A stretch of 50,389 bases of DNA from Zoogloea sp. (GCA_009026175.1 WBTZ01000016.1:1-50389), one strand, 5' to 3'; numbered from the stretch's first letter, positions 8,445 through 17,732 are shown. The notes: a model not told the origin generated them from the sequence alone. Numbers and translations are program-made.

Positions 8445-10703
8445 TCAGACGTGAACCTTGGTGGACTGATCGTCAGGTTGCCCAAGGCGTAGCAGTCGCA
8501 GCCCGTTGCCGACCACCAATAAGCTGGCTCCCATGTCGGCAAACACCGCCATCCACATAGTGGCACTGCCTAGCAGGGCCAGGACCAGGAAGATCGCCTT
8601 GATTCCCAGCGCCAGAATGATGTTCTGCCAGAGCACCCGGTACGTCGTGCGCGAAAGCTGAATGGCTTCAGGGATACGGCGCAGATCATCGTTCATGATC
8701 ACGATGTCGGCGGCTTCCATGGCGGTATCCGTTCCAGCAGCCCCCATTGCTATGCCGATATCGGCGCGCGCCAAGGCTGGCGCATCATTGATCCCGTCAC
8801 CGGTCATCGCCGTGGGGCCAAATTCTTTCTGCAAGGCTTCGATGGCCTTGAGCTTGTCGTCAGGCAGTAGATTCCCGCGTGCATCGTCCACATTTGCCTG
8901 TTCGGCAACGGCTTGAGCCGTTGCCTGGTTGTCGCCAGACAGCATGACTGCCTTGACTCCCAAGGCATGCAATGTCGAGATGGCTTCCCGGGCATGAGGT
9001 TTGATCGTGTCGGCAACGGCGAAGATCGCCAGCACTCCGCTTTCGTTGGCCAGGAGTGTCATCGTGCGCCCTTGGGCCTCGTGTTCGACGAGGCGAGCTT
9101 CAATGGCAGGACCGCACAGTTTGCGTTCCTCGATCAAACGATGATTCCCAAGGATCAGGTCTTGGTTACCGATGCGCCCCTGGACACCACGCCCCGGCAG
9201 CGACATGAAGTCATCGACAACGGTGGCGGCGGGCGCCAGTGCCGTTGAAATGGCTTTCGATACCGGGTGGTTAGAGAGGGCAGCCAGGCTACCGGCCCAA
9301 TCCAAAATCACTTTCTCGGATACTGTCTGGTCCAGAATTTCGGTTGCGACCAGCTTCGGTTTTCCTTCGGTTATCGTCCCCGTCTTGTCGAGGGCAATGA
9401 CTTTCAGCTTACGGGCATCTTCCAGATAAACGCCGCCTTTGATCAAAATTCCCCGACGTGCTGCTCTGGCGAGCCCACTCACCACCGTAACGGGCGTTGC
9501 AATCACCAAGGCACAGGGACAGGCGATCACAAGAAGGACCAAGGCTTTGTAAAGCGCTTGAGACCAGCTCCATTCCAACCACCACGGGGTCAGGAGCGCC
9601 ACGGCCAGTGCGATCACGAACACGGCGGGCGTGTAGAGGGCCGCGAAGCGATCGACAAAACGCTGCATGGGCGCCTTGCTGCCTTGAGCTGTTTCAACCG
9701 CGTGGATGATCCGGGCCAGTGTGGTCTCATTGGATCGGGCGGTAACCTTGAACTCCAGTAGCCCCGATTCGTTGATCGTCCCTGCAAAGACCGTGTCGCC
9801 GATGGCCTTGTCCACAGGCAGGCTTTCCCCGGTAACCGGTGCCTGATTGACCGCACTGCTGCCGGCAGTCACGACGCCATCCAACGGAATGCGTGCGCCA
9901 GGTTTGACCCTGACGACTGCAGCAAGCATCACGTCGCGGGAGGAAAGCTCTTCCCAGTTACCATTGGCTTGTTTCACTTCAGCGGTTTCGGGTGTGAGTG
10001 CGAGCAAACTCTTGATGGCGTTCCGCGCCCGATCGACCGACCTTGCTTCGATCAGCTCTGCAATGGCATATAAAGCCATCACCATGGCGGCTTCAGGCCA
10101 CTGGCCGATGGCAAATGCACCTGTAACCGCTACCGACATCAACGCATTGATATTCAGACGTCCCTGAGACAGGGCAGCAAGCCCTTTGCTGTAGGTTGAA
10201 AACCCGGCCATCATGATCGCTGTTGCCGCCAAACCCATCCCGGCCATCTTGGCTAGAAGCACTTGGGGCATCAGGTAAGCCAAGAGCTCTGCACCCAACG
10301 CCAGAGCGAGCGCCATCGCAAGAACAGCGATGCCACGGGGAATGCCGTCGCGATCTTTGCCCACCGGCGTGCCCGGCTTGACGAGCTCTGTAGCAAAGCC
10401 CGCCTTGCGGATGGCGTCGATGATTGTCGGCAAAGCGTCTTCCGGCGCATCGATGCGCAGGGTACGGGCCGACAAGTCAAAACGGAGCCCACCGATAGCC
10501 TCGACATGCTCGACAGCCCGGCGGATCTCGCTCTCTTCAGCAGGACAATCCATTGCTGGAATGTGGAGTAGCAAGCCCTCTCGTACGGAGTCAGCTCGAA
10601 GGGTATCGTCCGTCGCGGATGCCCCCGGTGCGTGGCACGTGCTACCGCAACCGCAGGATGGGGGCTGCGTCTCGGATTGCAGACTGATGGGCAATGGTTT
10701 CAT
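8445..10703 (-). CDS. cadA: CadA-type Cd2+/Zn2+/Pb2+-exporting P1B-type ATPase
   Basis: 752 residues. A Cys-rich N terminus (CGCGSTC) and an HMA-like domain with MDCPAEE (51-57) precede eight expected membrane helices. Visible core motifs are TGES in the actuator domain, the CPC metal site in TM6, DKTGTITEG (phosphorylated Asp), SNHPVSKA and TGDGINDAP. The terminal segment FADMGASLLVVGNGLRLLR is typical of CadA/ZntA. It pumps soft divalent cations from cytoplasm to periplasm, where CzcCBA can take them over. AGGAG precedes the start, and the gene heads the cadA-czcICBA unit under the MerR-type promoter. Confidence 0.95.
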   Translation of the reverse strand: MKPLPISLQSETQPPSCGCGSTCHAPGASATDDTLRADSVREGLLLHIPAMDCPAEESEIRRAVEHVEAIGGLRFDLSARTLRIDAPEDALPTIIDAIRKAGFATELVKPGTPVGKDRDGIPRGIAVLAMALALALGAELLAYLMPQVLLAKMAGMGLAATAIMMAGFSTYSKGLAALSQGRLNINALMSVAVTGAFAIGQWPEAAMVMALYAIAELIEARSVDRARNAIKSLLALTPETAEVKQANGNWEELSSRDVMLAAVVRVKPGARIPLDGVVTAGSSAVNQAPVTGESLPVDKAIGDTVFAGTINESGLLEFKVTARSNETTLARIIHAVETAQGSKAPMQRFVDRFAALYTPAVFVIALAVALLTPWWLEWSWSQALYKALVLLVIACPCALVIATPVTVVSGLARAARRGILIKGGVYLEDARKLKVIALDKTGTITEGKPKLVATEILDQTVSEKVILDWAGSLAALSNHPVSKAISTALAPAATVVDDFMSLPGRGVQGRIGNQDLILGNHRLIEERKLCGPAIEARLVEHEAQGRTMTLLANESGVLAIFAVADTIKPHAREAISTLHALGVKAVMLSGDNQATAQAVAEQANVDDARGNLLPDDKLKAIEALQKEFGPTAMTGDGINDAPALARADIGIAMGAAGTDTAMEAADIVIMNDDLRRIPEAIQLSRTTYRVLWQNIILALGIKAIFLVLALLGSATMWMAVFADMGASLLVVGNGLRLLRLGQPDDQSTKVHV

Positions 10704-10723
10704 GGTGCTCTCCTCTTTCCATC

Positions 10724-10754
10724 ATTAAAAACCCTGTAGCAACTCCAGAGTCAA
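10724..10754 (-). promoter_or_regulatory. cadA promoter with MerR-family (CadR/PbrR) operator
   Basis: On the minus strand, -35 TTGACT (10749-10754) and -10 TTTAAT (10724-10729) are separated by 19 bp, the long spacer typical of MerR-activated promoters. The spacer overlaps a dyad at 10731-10751 with arms ACCCTGTAG and CTCCAGAGT around CAA, close to known ZntR/CadR/PbrR operators. It should drive cadA and probably czcICBA, with cadR reading the other way. Confidence 0.85.
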
Positions 10755-10817
10755 GCGGGTAAGGTGATGACCTTCCTCGATTCACTTTTGAGCCCACGCC
10801 GGGCTTCAGGCCTTGCA

Positions 10818-11315
10818 ATGAAAATCGGTCAGCTCGCCCAGCAGACAGGTACGCCGGTGGACACCATTCGTTACTACGAGCGCGAAGGGCTGCTCCCGCG
10901 TGCTGCAAGAACGGAAGGCAACTACCGGATCTACGATGCCATGCACCTCGAACGCCTCGCCTTCATTCGGCGATGTCGCTCCCTTGACATGACGCAGGAC
11001 GAAATCCGAGTGCTCCTGCGTTTCAGGGACACCCCATCGGAAAGTTGCGAGGACGTCAACGCGTTGCTCGATGCCCACATCGGCCACGTTGCCGAGCGGA
11101 TACGGGAGTTGCAGCAACTGGAAACGCAGCTTCAGGTGTTGCGCGCATGTTGTAAGGAAGGCCGGCAAGCAGTCGCATGTGGAATCTTGAACGAGCTGTC
11201 GCAGGGGGCGACCGAGGTCTCCACGCCCTCCGCATCGGAGAGCCACCTCTCGGCAACGCATGCCGGCGGGAGACAGCATGTGACCCCACGGAAACAAGCG
11301 ACGCGCGATAGCTGA
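10818..11315 (+). CDS. cadR: MerR-family metal sensor, CadR/PbrR type
   Basis: About 165 residues from the ATG at 10818, where the family usually starts (MKIGQLAQQTG). The winged HTH (TPVDTIRYYEREGLLP, GNYRIYD) and dimerisation helix are normal. Cys77, Cys111/112 and Cys121 (SESC, RACC, ACGIL) occupy the metal-binding positions of CadR and PbrR. It should bind the adjacent dyad and distort the 19-bp spacer when Cd, Pb or Zn is bound. The C-terminal tail (about 130-165) lacks the dense His cluster of Pseudomonas CadR. CadR rather than PbrR is favoured because the target is cadA-czc, but the metal preference cannot be read with certainty. Confidence 0.88.
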   Translation: MKIGQLAQQTGTPVDTIRYYEREGLLPRAARTEGNYRIYDAMHLERLAFIRRCRSLDMTQDEIRVLLRFRDTPSESCEDVNALLDAHIGHVAERIRELQQLETQLQVLRACCKEGRQAVACGILNELSQGATEVSTPSASESHLSATHAGGRQHVTPRKQATRDS

Positions 11316-11412
11316 GGGGGGCAACACCGCTCCATCGCTTGCGGCACTTGAGGCGTGAGTCACCGTGAAAAGGCGCGAAACGCATTGGGATGGGATTGTG
11401 CGTGAGAAAAGG

Positions 11413-11433
11413 AATTGCACTCATTCTCATTTG
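11413..11433 (+). promoter_or_regulatory. Fur-box-like site upstream of the FTR1 gene
   Basis: The minus strand reads AAATGAGAATGAGTGCAATT, close to betaproteobacterial Fur boxes built on ATGAGAATGA. It lies 41 bp upstream of the iron permease start, so iron-dependent repression is expected. Confidence 0.55.
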
Positions 11434-11473
11434 AACGCAAAATCAAAAAAGACATCCTGCGGTAGGACCCCTC

Positions 11474-13402
11474 ATGCAAGCCCTGCGTCTCCTTTCAATC
11501 GTTCTGTTTTCTTTGATTGCGACGGCCTCGATCGCACAGGTTGCGCCTCCAGCGACGCAAGACAAGACCAAGCAGATTTGGCAATTGCTGGACTACCTTG
11601 CCGTCGACTATGGCCGCTCCGTCAAGGAGGGACAGATCGCCAACGAAGCTGAATATGCCGAGATGCAGGAGTTCGCACAGGCTGCAGAACGACAGTTGGC
11701 CGAATTGCCAGCGGTGCTGGCCGCTCCGACCCTGGCGAGCGATGCAGCGGCGCTACGTGCGCTCATCGCACAAAAGGCTTCGGCCGCATCTGTGGGGGAA
11801 CAGGCACGCAAATTGGCAGGCGGACTCATCGCGGCTTATCCGGTTTCGATGGCCCCCGGCAAGTTGCCCGATCTACAACGGGGCGCCACGCTCTATCAAA
11901 GCCAGTGTGCCTCGTGCCACGGTGTTTCCGGGCATGCAGACGGCCCGCTCGCTGCCAAGTTGAACCCACCTCCCATCGCGCTGGCCGACCACGAACGCGC
12001 CCGGGAGCGCAGTGTGTTTGCGCTTCAGCAGATCATCACGCGGGGTGTGGCGGGAACGTCCATGCCGGGATTCGTACAGCTCTCGGACGAAGACCGCTGG
12101 GCACTGGCCTACTTCGCCTCGACGCTGTCGTACTCCGAGGCCGATCAGCAGGCAGGGGCCAAATTGTGGGCCGCGCAACCTGCCCTCCGTGAGGCCGTGC
12201 CGACCCTGGCGACGCTGAGCCAGCATTCCGAGGCCGCGCTCGCCAAGACCGTCGGCGCCGATGCCGCTCGCCAGCTCACCGCCTACCTACGGAGCACGCC
12301 CCAGTTACTCGCAACGTCAAACACGGGCAGCATACAGATCGCGAAAGACAAGCTGCGGGAGAGCGTTGTCGCGTTGGACAACGGAAACGAACGCTTGGCC
12401 TCGCAGCTGGCATTGTCGGCCTATCTGGATGGCTTCGAGCCCGTCGAGCCGGCGCTGGCCGCCAAGAATCAAGCGCTTTTCCACGACATCGAAAAGACGA
12501 TGGGGCTCTACCGCAATGCACTGACTGCCGGGCAGGTCGAGCGTGCCCACGACATTGCCCAGCAACTGCAAACCCAGCTCGATGAAGCCCAGGATGCTCT
12601 GGGGGGCACCAAAGACGCCCTCTCGACCTTCCTCGGTGCGCTGACCATCCTGCTGCGGGAAGGCCTGGAAGCCTTGCTGGTGGTCGTCGCCATGATGGCA
12701 TTCCTGAAAAAAGCGGATCGCACCGATGTGCTGCCCTACGTGCATGCGGGATGGATGACAGCGCTCACCGCCGGGGGGCTGACCTGGCTAGTGGCGACCT
12801 ATGTCGTGGATGTGAGCGGCGCCAGCCGCGAGATGACGGAGGGGGTTTCCGCCGTGTTTGCCGCCGTTGTACTCCTGGCGGTGGGCATGTGGATGCACCA
12901 GAAGAGTCTTGCGGGTCGTTGGCAGACCTATGTGAAGGAAAAATTGTCGTCCGCGCTGAGCAAGAAGTCGGCATTGATGCTGTTCGTACTGTCGTTCGTT
13001 ACCGTCTATCGCGAAGTCTTCGAGACGGTCCTCTTCTATGCTGCGCTCTGGACCCAGGACAATGGTGTCTATTTGCTTGCCGGCCTTGCCTCCGGCGTGG
13101 TCATCCTGGCGGCGGTCGCAGCGGTACTCCTGCGCTCCGCGGCACGTCTGCCGATCAGCCAGTTCTTTGCCTTCAGTTCGGCCCTGGTCGGGGCGCTCGC
13201 CGTTGTTCTGATGGGCAAAGGTGTGGCCGCACTGCAAAAGGTCGGCGTCCTGCAGATCACGCCCCTCTCGATACCGCGCATCGATGTGCTGGGCGTTTAC
13301 CCGTCGATCCAGACCGTTACCGCACAGGTCCTGATCCTGCTCATTATTGTGGCAAGCGTCGCCTACAATTTGAGGTCGCAACGGCCAGCCACGCAATCGT
13401 GA
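11474..13402 (+). CDS. Cytochrome c / FTR1-family high-affinity iron permease fusion
   Basis: 642 residues. A signal peptide (to about 21) leads to a periplasmic region holding a c-type haem site CASCH (145-149), then a helical stretch and a C-terminal FTR1 membrane domain. The first iron-site motif is REGLE (395-399); the second is REVFE (513-517), a variation on REGxE. Proteins of this build import iron after oxidation or haem-linked redox handling. A Fur-like box upstream supports iron control. Its position between cadR and copRS may reflect the link between copper oxidase activity and iron uptake, though that is inference. Confidence 0.88.
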   Translation: MQALRLLSIVLFSLIATASIAQVAPPATQDKTKQIWQLLDYLAVDYGRSVKEGQIANEAEYAEMQEFAQAAERQLAELPAVLAAPTLASDAAALRALIAQKASAASVGEQARKLAGGLIAAYPVSMAPGKLPDLQRGATLYQSQCASCHGVSGHADGPLAAKLNPPPIALADHERARERSVFALQQIITRGVAGTSMPGFVQLSDEDRWALAYFASTLSYSEADQQAGAKLWAAQPALREAVPTLATLSQHSEAALAKTVGADAARQLTAYLRSTPQLLATSNTGSIQIAKDKLRESVVALDNGNERLASQLALSAYLDGFEPVEPALAAKNQALFHDIEKTMGLYRNALTAGQVERAHDIAQQLQTQLDEAQDALGGTKDALSTFLGALTILLREGLEALLVVVAMMAFLKKADRTDVLPYVHAGWMTALTAGGLTWLVATYVVDVSGASREMTEGVSAVFAAVVLLAVGMWMHQKSLAGRWQTYVKEKLSSALSKKSALMLFVLSFVTVYREVFETVLFYAALWTQDNGVYLLAGLASGVVILAAVAAVLLRSAARLPISQFFAFSSALVGALAVVLMGKGVAALQKVGVLQITPLSIPRIDVLGVYPSIQTVTAQVLILLIIVASVAYNLRSQRPATQS

Positions 13403-13444
13403 TAACGTCGTTGTCCCCCGGCCTTTGGCGAGGACAGGACGGCG

Positions 13445-14149
13445 ATGCTGACTCACTGGGAACTGGAACATTACCGACAGCTGTACCGCAATCAGATTGA
13501 CCGACTTGTCGAGACCTTGACGGTGCGCCTCCTGCCGACCTTTGACTCCGTGCACGCGGAAGTCGAGGCGCTTCAACAGGAAGCGTACCGAGCGAGCCGT
13601 GAGTGTGCCAACGATGGCAACGGGCTCGATCCGCAAACGGCCCATGAGGCTGCTTTCGAGGCGTCGTTAGCGCATTTCGACATCGTGCTCGATTTGCGCC
13701 AGGGACTTCAGAACATGTTCGCGGTCAGTCTCTACCACCTGTTTGAGCAGCAAGTCCGGGCCTTTCACGTTCGCGTCCTGAATCACAAACCGCTCAAGTT
13801 TGGACCTGATGTACTGAAGGCGTGGGACAAGACGCTTCCGGATCCTGTTCTGACCAAGGAGCAGCGGTCTGGCCTGGATGAGCTCCGTCTGCTGGCTAAT
13901 ACCGTCAAACACGGAGACGGCGCATCGGCTCAAGAGCTCTATACGGCGGCGCCTCACCTTTTTCTGGCTGATTACGAACAGGATGCACTCGACGACCCGA
14001 CGGTCATTGTCCACAAGCCGGACATCGGGACGCCGCTCTTCGGACAAGACCTATTCGTGCGCCTTGACGACATTCATCGCTACCGACAACTCCTTAACGG
14101 CGTATGGTCTGCCTATCTGGAAGCCCTTCACGGTGCTGGCCGCAGCTGA
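13445..14149 (+). CDS. Hypothetical helical protein, possibly HEPN-like
   Basis: 234 residues, soluble and mostly alpha-helical. The segment ELRLLANTVKHGDG (Arg148 to His156) resembles the conserved helix of HEPN-type RNases, but the Arg-His spacing (seven residues) is longer than the usual Rx4-6H. The start follows FTR1 by 42 bp, and it converges with the GNAT gene, only 5 bp between stops. A defence or toxin role is possible; there is no firm family assignment. Confidence 0.5.
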   Translation: MLTHWELEHYRQLYRNQIDRLVETLTVRLLPTFDSVHAEVEALQQEAYRASRECANDGNGLDPQTAHEAAFEASLAHFDIVLDLRQGLQNMFAVSLYHLFEQQVRAFHVRVLNHKPLKFGPDVLKAWDKTLPDPVLTKEQRSGLDELRLLANTVKHGDGASAQELYTAAPHLFLADYEQDALDDPTVIVHKPDIGTPLFGQDLFVRLDDIHRYRQLLNGVWSAYLEALHGAGRS

Positions 14150-14154
14150 CGTAC

Positions 14155-14718
14155 TCAGAGGCCTTTGAAGACGTCCCGATGCATCTTGATCGTCTGGGGC
14201 TTAGCACGCTTCTTGGTGTGATTCCTGGCCATCTCTTCCGCCCACAGGCTTGTCTCGAAGCCGAGCTTTTCGTAGAAGCGGAGGACCGCGTCGTCGTTGT
14301 CCGCATCGACAACGATCAGTCGCGCAGCGGACAAGCCCGCCGTGTTGAGAATGTCGCCGAGAAGAAGCGTCATCAAGACGACGCCCACACCCTTACGGTG
14401 CAGGTCCTGGTGAACGGCAAGTCGCCCGATCTTGACGGCGGGAAAGGCTGCGAGTTCGACCTGCTCACCGAACCCCAACTCGAACTTCTCAGAGTCGTTG
14501 AGCTTGATCGCGTCGTTGGCGAGGGTGAAGTAGCCGACCGGACCTTCGAACTGCTGATGAAAGACCACGTTGGTGAAGCCCAGTCTGGCTTTGTGCAAGG
14601 CCAGTGCCTGTGCGCTCAGAAAATCGTCTAGGCGCGGCTTTCCGCACGAGAATGTACCGAGAGTCGCCGGATCAACCTCCGTGATGGGGAGGTAACCATA
14701 TCCCTCGTCAGTCAGCAT
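14155..14718 (-). CDS. GNAT-family acetyltransferase, candidate toxin
   Basis: 187 residues. The GNAT fold is indicated by IGRLAVHQDLHRKGVG (acetyl-CoA loop, with His where Gln/Arg is usual) and DADNDDAVLRFYEKLGF containing the typical catalytic Tyr. The start overlaps the stop of the upstream small gene by one base (TGATG), implying translational coupling, as in TacAT/AtaRT toxin-antitoxin pairs where the toxin acetylates aminoacyl-tRNA. The N-terminal motif CGKPRLDDFLSAQAL (the CGxxxLDxFL pattern) is also seen in such toxins. A plain metabolic acetyltransferase cannot be excluded. Confidence 0.72.
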   Translation of the reverse strand: MLTDEGYGYLPITEVDPATLGTFSCGKPRLDDFLSAQALALHKARLGFTNVVFHQQFEGPVGYFTLANDAIKLNDSEKFELGFGEQVELAAFPAVKIGRLAVHQDLHRKGVGVVLMTLLLGDILNTAGLSAARLIVVDADNDDAVLRFYEKLGFETSLWAEEMARNHTKKRAKPQTIKMHRDVFKGL

Positions 14719-14933
14719 CAGCCAGGCAAAGTGACCCGATACTTGTCCAGAAAATGGGCTTCCTTGGCACGGCGAGCGGCAGCGGCCAGCTGCTCCGCGC
14801 GCTCCTGAACTGCCGGTGTCGACCGGACAGACTCAATGGACACGACGAGCCGCTTCTTCGCCTTGAGGGACGAAGCGTGTTTCTTCAAGAGAAGGCTGCG
14901 AGCGGGTTGCTTCATGGCATGGGGTCTGAACAT
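14718..14933 (-). CDS. Small basic protein, candidate antitoxin for the GNAT protein
   Basis: 71 residues from the ATG at 14933, preceded by GGAAGG. The N-terminal half is very basic (RSLLLKKHASSLKAKKR); the C-terminal half is a charged helix (VQERAEQLAAAARRAKEAHF). It shares one base with the GNAT gene. The usual partner of GNAT toxins is a ribbon-helix-helix protein of about 90 residues; I do not see that motif here, so this may be a different antitoxin type. Function is inferred only from position and size. Confidence 0.55.
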   Translation of the reverse strand: MFRPHAMKQPARSLLLKKHASSLKAKKRLVVSIESVRSTPAVQERAEQLAAAARRAKEAHFLDKYRVTLPG

Positions 14934-15014
14934 GGGAACACCTTCCGTGCGAAGGGAAGGCTTTGAGATACTAGAACAAAAAAGAGGACGTACGCAATCC
15001 ATACATTCTGGCAG

Positions 15015-15422
15015 TCATGGTGCGACTGTGTGGTGGTGCTGTAAGAGCGCACGGTCCCTAGTGACGATGTGCGGCAAGATAGCTCCCTCAAGTGCGCGAC
15101 GTATGGAGGCGCAGGTGAGCCGGTCATCCGTCATGACGCTCATGTAGTGCTCGACTGTCAGTTCGATCAGATGCGTATGTTCCCGGACATGAGCATCCCG
15201 ATCGGGAGAGAACCAGGTGTTGAGCCAGCGCTCTTCTAACGCAAAGCTGCGGTACATACAGTCGGTGAACTGGGCAAATAGGGTGATAGCCGCCTCAGCG
15301 TCCCCAGTGGATGTCGCCCGGAGTGTCTGAAGGCCGAGATCCTCCAAGCGACAGATCGTTGCTTGAAGCAACAAGCCGTTCGGGGAAGAGAGCGCATTTG
15401 AGCAGATCATGGCTGTGAGCAT
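15015..15422 (-). CDS. Hemerythrin-like protein with incomplete metal ligands
   Basis: 135 residues. The order ...FALEERW...H-x3-H...PHIVTRD matches the helix pattern of bacteriohemerythrins: Glu pair, HVREH, and H-x4-D near the end. Two ligands usual in the family seem lost: the first helix has no matching His, and Ser stands where His precedes FALEE. It could bind one metal instead of a di-iron centre, or have no metal. The gene starts 10 bp after the sensor kinase stop, so it looks like the third gene of the copRS operon. Confidence 0.55.
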   Translation of the reverse strand: MLTAMICSNALSSPNGLLLQATICRLEDLGLQTLRATSTGDAEAAITLFAQFTDCMYRSFALEERWLNTWFSPDRDAHVREHTHLIELTVEHYMSVMTDDRLTCASIRRALEGAILPHIVTRDRALLQHHHTVAP

Positions 15423-15431
15423 CCAAACAGG

Positions 15432-16877
15432 TCAGTCCGCGCTGCGGGGCGTGACGATCGATGTCGGTATCCACATCTCGAAAATGTTGCAGCCTTTCCC
15501 CGTCCGTCCCTCGATGTCGCCTCCGTGAGATCGCAGGATTGAACGAGTGATGGCAAGGCCCAGCCCAGCGCCATCGCCGGAGTTGCGGCGAGACGCATCC
15601 ACGCGGTAGAAACGGTCGAAGAGACGCGACAGGTGTTCCGGCGGGATTTGCTCCCCGGTGTTCTCTACAGCGAGATGGACGGTTTCGGTGTCCGTGCTGT
15701 CGCGTACGACGCTGACCGTCACGACAATGCGCCCACCAGACGGGGTGTAGCGAAGTGCGTTGGACAGCAGGTTGCCGATGGCTCGTCGAAGCATCAGTCT
15801 GTCTCCGGTCACCTGTCCTGAGCCCTCAAGCCGTAGCGTGACGCCGTTCTCTTCGGCCAGGGCACCGTAAAAGTCGAACAGGGCCGTGACCTCGTCCGCC
15901 AGATCAAAGGTTTCCTGGCCCGGCACGATGAGGCCGTTTTCGGACTTGGCGAGGAACAACATGTCCGAAATCATCCGCGACAGACGCTCGAACTCCTCGC
16001 AATTGGACTCCAGCACCTCTCGATATTCGGCGGAACTACGGGTTTTGGAGAGGGCAACCTGGGTTTGCGTCATCAGGTTGCTGACCGGGGTCCGGAGTTC
16101 GTGGGCCAGGTCTGATGAGAAATCCGAGAGTCGCTTGAACGACTCCTCCAGCCGGGCCAGCATGTCGTTGAGGGATTCGGCCAGTTCAGCCAGTTCGACA
16201 GGGACGGCATCTACGGGCAAACGCTGGTCGAGACGTTGGGCGCTGACTTCCGTCGCTCTTTGCTTCATCTCGCGAAGTGGTGCCAGGCCTCGACGGGCAG
16301 CAAACCAACCGAGTAGTCCGGTCGCCAAGGTGCCCCCAATGACCACAAGCCAAAGGGTCTTCATGAATGAGTCCATGAAGCTGCGGTGATGGGAAATGTC
16401 CGTCGCCACGGCGACTACGGCGGGTGCCCACGCCTGAACCCCGGTTGGTGCTTCGGCCACGATGCCCCGGAAGGACAACTGCTCATCGACTTGCCATACG
16501 TAAGGGCGCTCAGCCCCGGGTGTTTTGACCCGATCCAGTAAGCGTTGGGGGAAGGGAGCATCCTCGGTGGCGAACAGGGTGCGACCGTCCGGTCCCTTTA
16601 CGGCCACGACCAGGCCATGATGCCCGATCAAAGAGTCGTCCATCTGCTGCGGAATCGCAGCCAGATCCTTTGACGAATGGACCTTGGCCAAGGCGTGGCG
16701 AATCAGCTCAAGTTTGCCGCTCAGGGCCGCCATGTCCTGCTCTTCGAAGTGGTGTTCGACGGACTCGGCCACAATCAAACCCAGAACCAGCAGCACGACT
16801 GTCGATGCTGCCGCAAAGAGCAAGGTCAGGCGGAAGGTCAGGGACTTGCGGCGGGCTCCCGGGCGAACTACTCGCAC
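15432..16877 (-). CDS. copS: Heavy-metal sensor histidine kinase (CopS/CusS/SilS type)
   Basis: 481 residues. TM1 (about 17-37) and TM2 (about 173-192) flank a periplasmic sensor domain with several His residues. HAMP, HisKA with [10 protein letters not shown] (phospho-acceptor His259), and HATPase with [10 protein letters not shown] and GAGLGLAI follow. This is the CusS/CopS/SilS layout that detects periplasmic copper or silver. The gene overlaps the response regulator by 10 bp. Copper rather than another metal is inferred from the cop-box promoters and copper genes next door. Confidence 0.88.
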   Translation of the reverse strand: MRVVRPGARRKSLTFRLTLLFAAASTVVLLVLGLIVAESVEHHFEEQDMAALSGKLELIRHALAKVHSSKDLAAIPQQMDDSLIGHHGLVVAVKGPDGRTLFATEDAPFPQRLLDRVKTPGAERPYVWQVDEQLSFRGIVAEAPTGVQAWAPAVVAVATDISHHRSFMDSFMKTLWLVVIGGTLATGLLGWFAARRGLAPLREMKQRATEVSAQRLDQRLPVDAVPVELAELAESLNDMLARLEESFKRLSDFSSDLAHELRTPVSNLMTQTQVALSKTRSSAEYREVLESNCEEFERLSRMISDMLFLAKSENGLIVPGQETFDLADEVTALFDFYGALAEENGVTLRLEGSGQVTGDRLMLRRAIGNLLSNALRYTPSGGRIVVTVSVVRDSTDTETVHLAVENTGEQIPPEHLSRLFDRFYRVDASRRNSGDGAGLGLAITRSILRSHGGDIEGRTGKGCNIFEMWIPTSIVTPRSAD

Positions 16878-17551
16878 TCTTGTTCCTCCAGCACATAGCC
16901 CATGCCGCGCACGGTGCGAATCAGCTTGGGTTCGAAACCATCGTCGATCTTGGCCCGCAGGCGACGCACCGCCACCTCGATCACGTTGGTGTCACTGTCG
17001 AAGTTCATATCCCACACCTGGGAGGCGATCAGAGAGCGCGGTAGCACTTCCCCACGCCGCCGTAGCAGCAGTTCGAGGAGGGCAAATTCTTTTGCGGTGA
17101 GATCAATCCGCTTGCCGGCGCGCGTGACGCGCCGGCGCAGGAGGTCCAGTTCCAGGTCTGCCGCATGCAAGGCATCGACTTCCTTGTTTTTGGCGCCCCG
17201 GCGCAAGAGCGTGCGAACGCGAGCCAGCAACTCCGAGAAGGCGAAGGGTTTGACCAGGTAGTCGTCGGCCCCCAGTTCGAGCCCCTTGACCCGGTCATCC
17301 ACGCTGTCCTTCGCGGTCAGAAACAAGACGGGCATCTCCTTGCCGGCCTTGCGCAGGGCCTGCAGGACACGCCAACCATCGAGCCCCGGCAGCATCACGT
17401 CGAGCACGATGAGGTCGTAAGCTTCAGTCATCCCGAAGTGCAGTCCGTCCATGCCGTCCCGGACCAGATCCACATTGAAGCCGGCTTCAACCAGCCCTTG
17501 CTTGAGGTAGTCCCCTGTTTTGGGCTCATCCTCGACGATTAGTATTTTCAT
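16868..17551 (-). CDS. copR: Heavy-metal response regulator (CopR/CusR type)
   Basis: 227 residues, OmpR/PhoB class. The receiver domain has the acidic pocket (VEDEP), phospho-acceptor Asp51 in LDVMLP and Lys in YLVKPF. The C-terminal winged helix has [14 protein letters not shown] and the ending [12 protein letters not shown] typical of CusR/CopR/CzcR/IrlR. It is divergent from the copper operon, with a cop-box dyad in between. It is the best candidate to bind the three-part promoters described in this window. Confidence 0.88.
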   Translation of the reverse strand: MKILIVEDEPKTGDYLKQGLVEAGFNVDLVRDGMDGLHFGMTEAYDLIVLDVMLPGLDGWRVLQALRKAGKEMPVLFLTAKDSVDDRVKGLELGADDYLVKPFAFSELLARVRTLLRRGAKNKEVDALHAADLELDLLRRRVTRAGKRIDLTAKEFALLELLLRRRGEVLPRSLIASQVWDMNFDSDTNVIEVAVRRLRAKIDDGFEPKLIRTVRGMGYVLEEQECE

Positions 17552-17619
17552 GGTCTTCCTCGCAGCATTCTGTATGTGGCAGCGATAGTTTGGCGCAAGC
17601 CACTTCCATTCTTCCCAAG

Positions 17620-17679
17620 ATTACAAAGATGTAATTCCCGGGTCAGTCTCCTGTCGGTTTTTGCGCCGCACACTGCTCG
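17620..17679 (+). promoter_or_regulatory. Three-part copper promoter, site 1 (cop box)
   Basis: The dyad ATTACA-AAG-ATGTAATT (17620-17636) is followed by 17 bp after ATGTAAT, then GTCGG (17653-17657), 11 bp, then CACACTGCTCG (17669-17679). The dyad resembles the Pseudomonas cop box bound by CopR. It lies between copR (minus) and the copper operon starting at 17733 (plus). Confidence 0.78.
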
Positions 17680-17732
17680 CCATGGGAACACCAGATTCCC
17701 GAGGTATCCCTTTGACCCCATGGAGACGACCG

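Noticed and set aside
1847-10703. Many long plus-strand open frames opposite czcA, czcB, czcC and cadA
   Set aside because: They lie antisense to clearly recognised genes, have no Shine-Dalgarno or family signatures, and are expected in GC-rich DNA.
10818-11315. Naming the MerR-type regulator PbrR
   Set aside because: Cys positions fit both CadR and PbrR; the target operon cadA-czc and lack of pbr genes favour CadR, so PbrR was kept only as an alternative.
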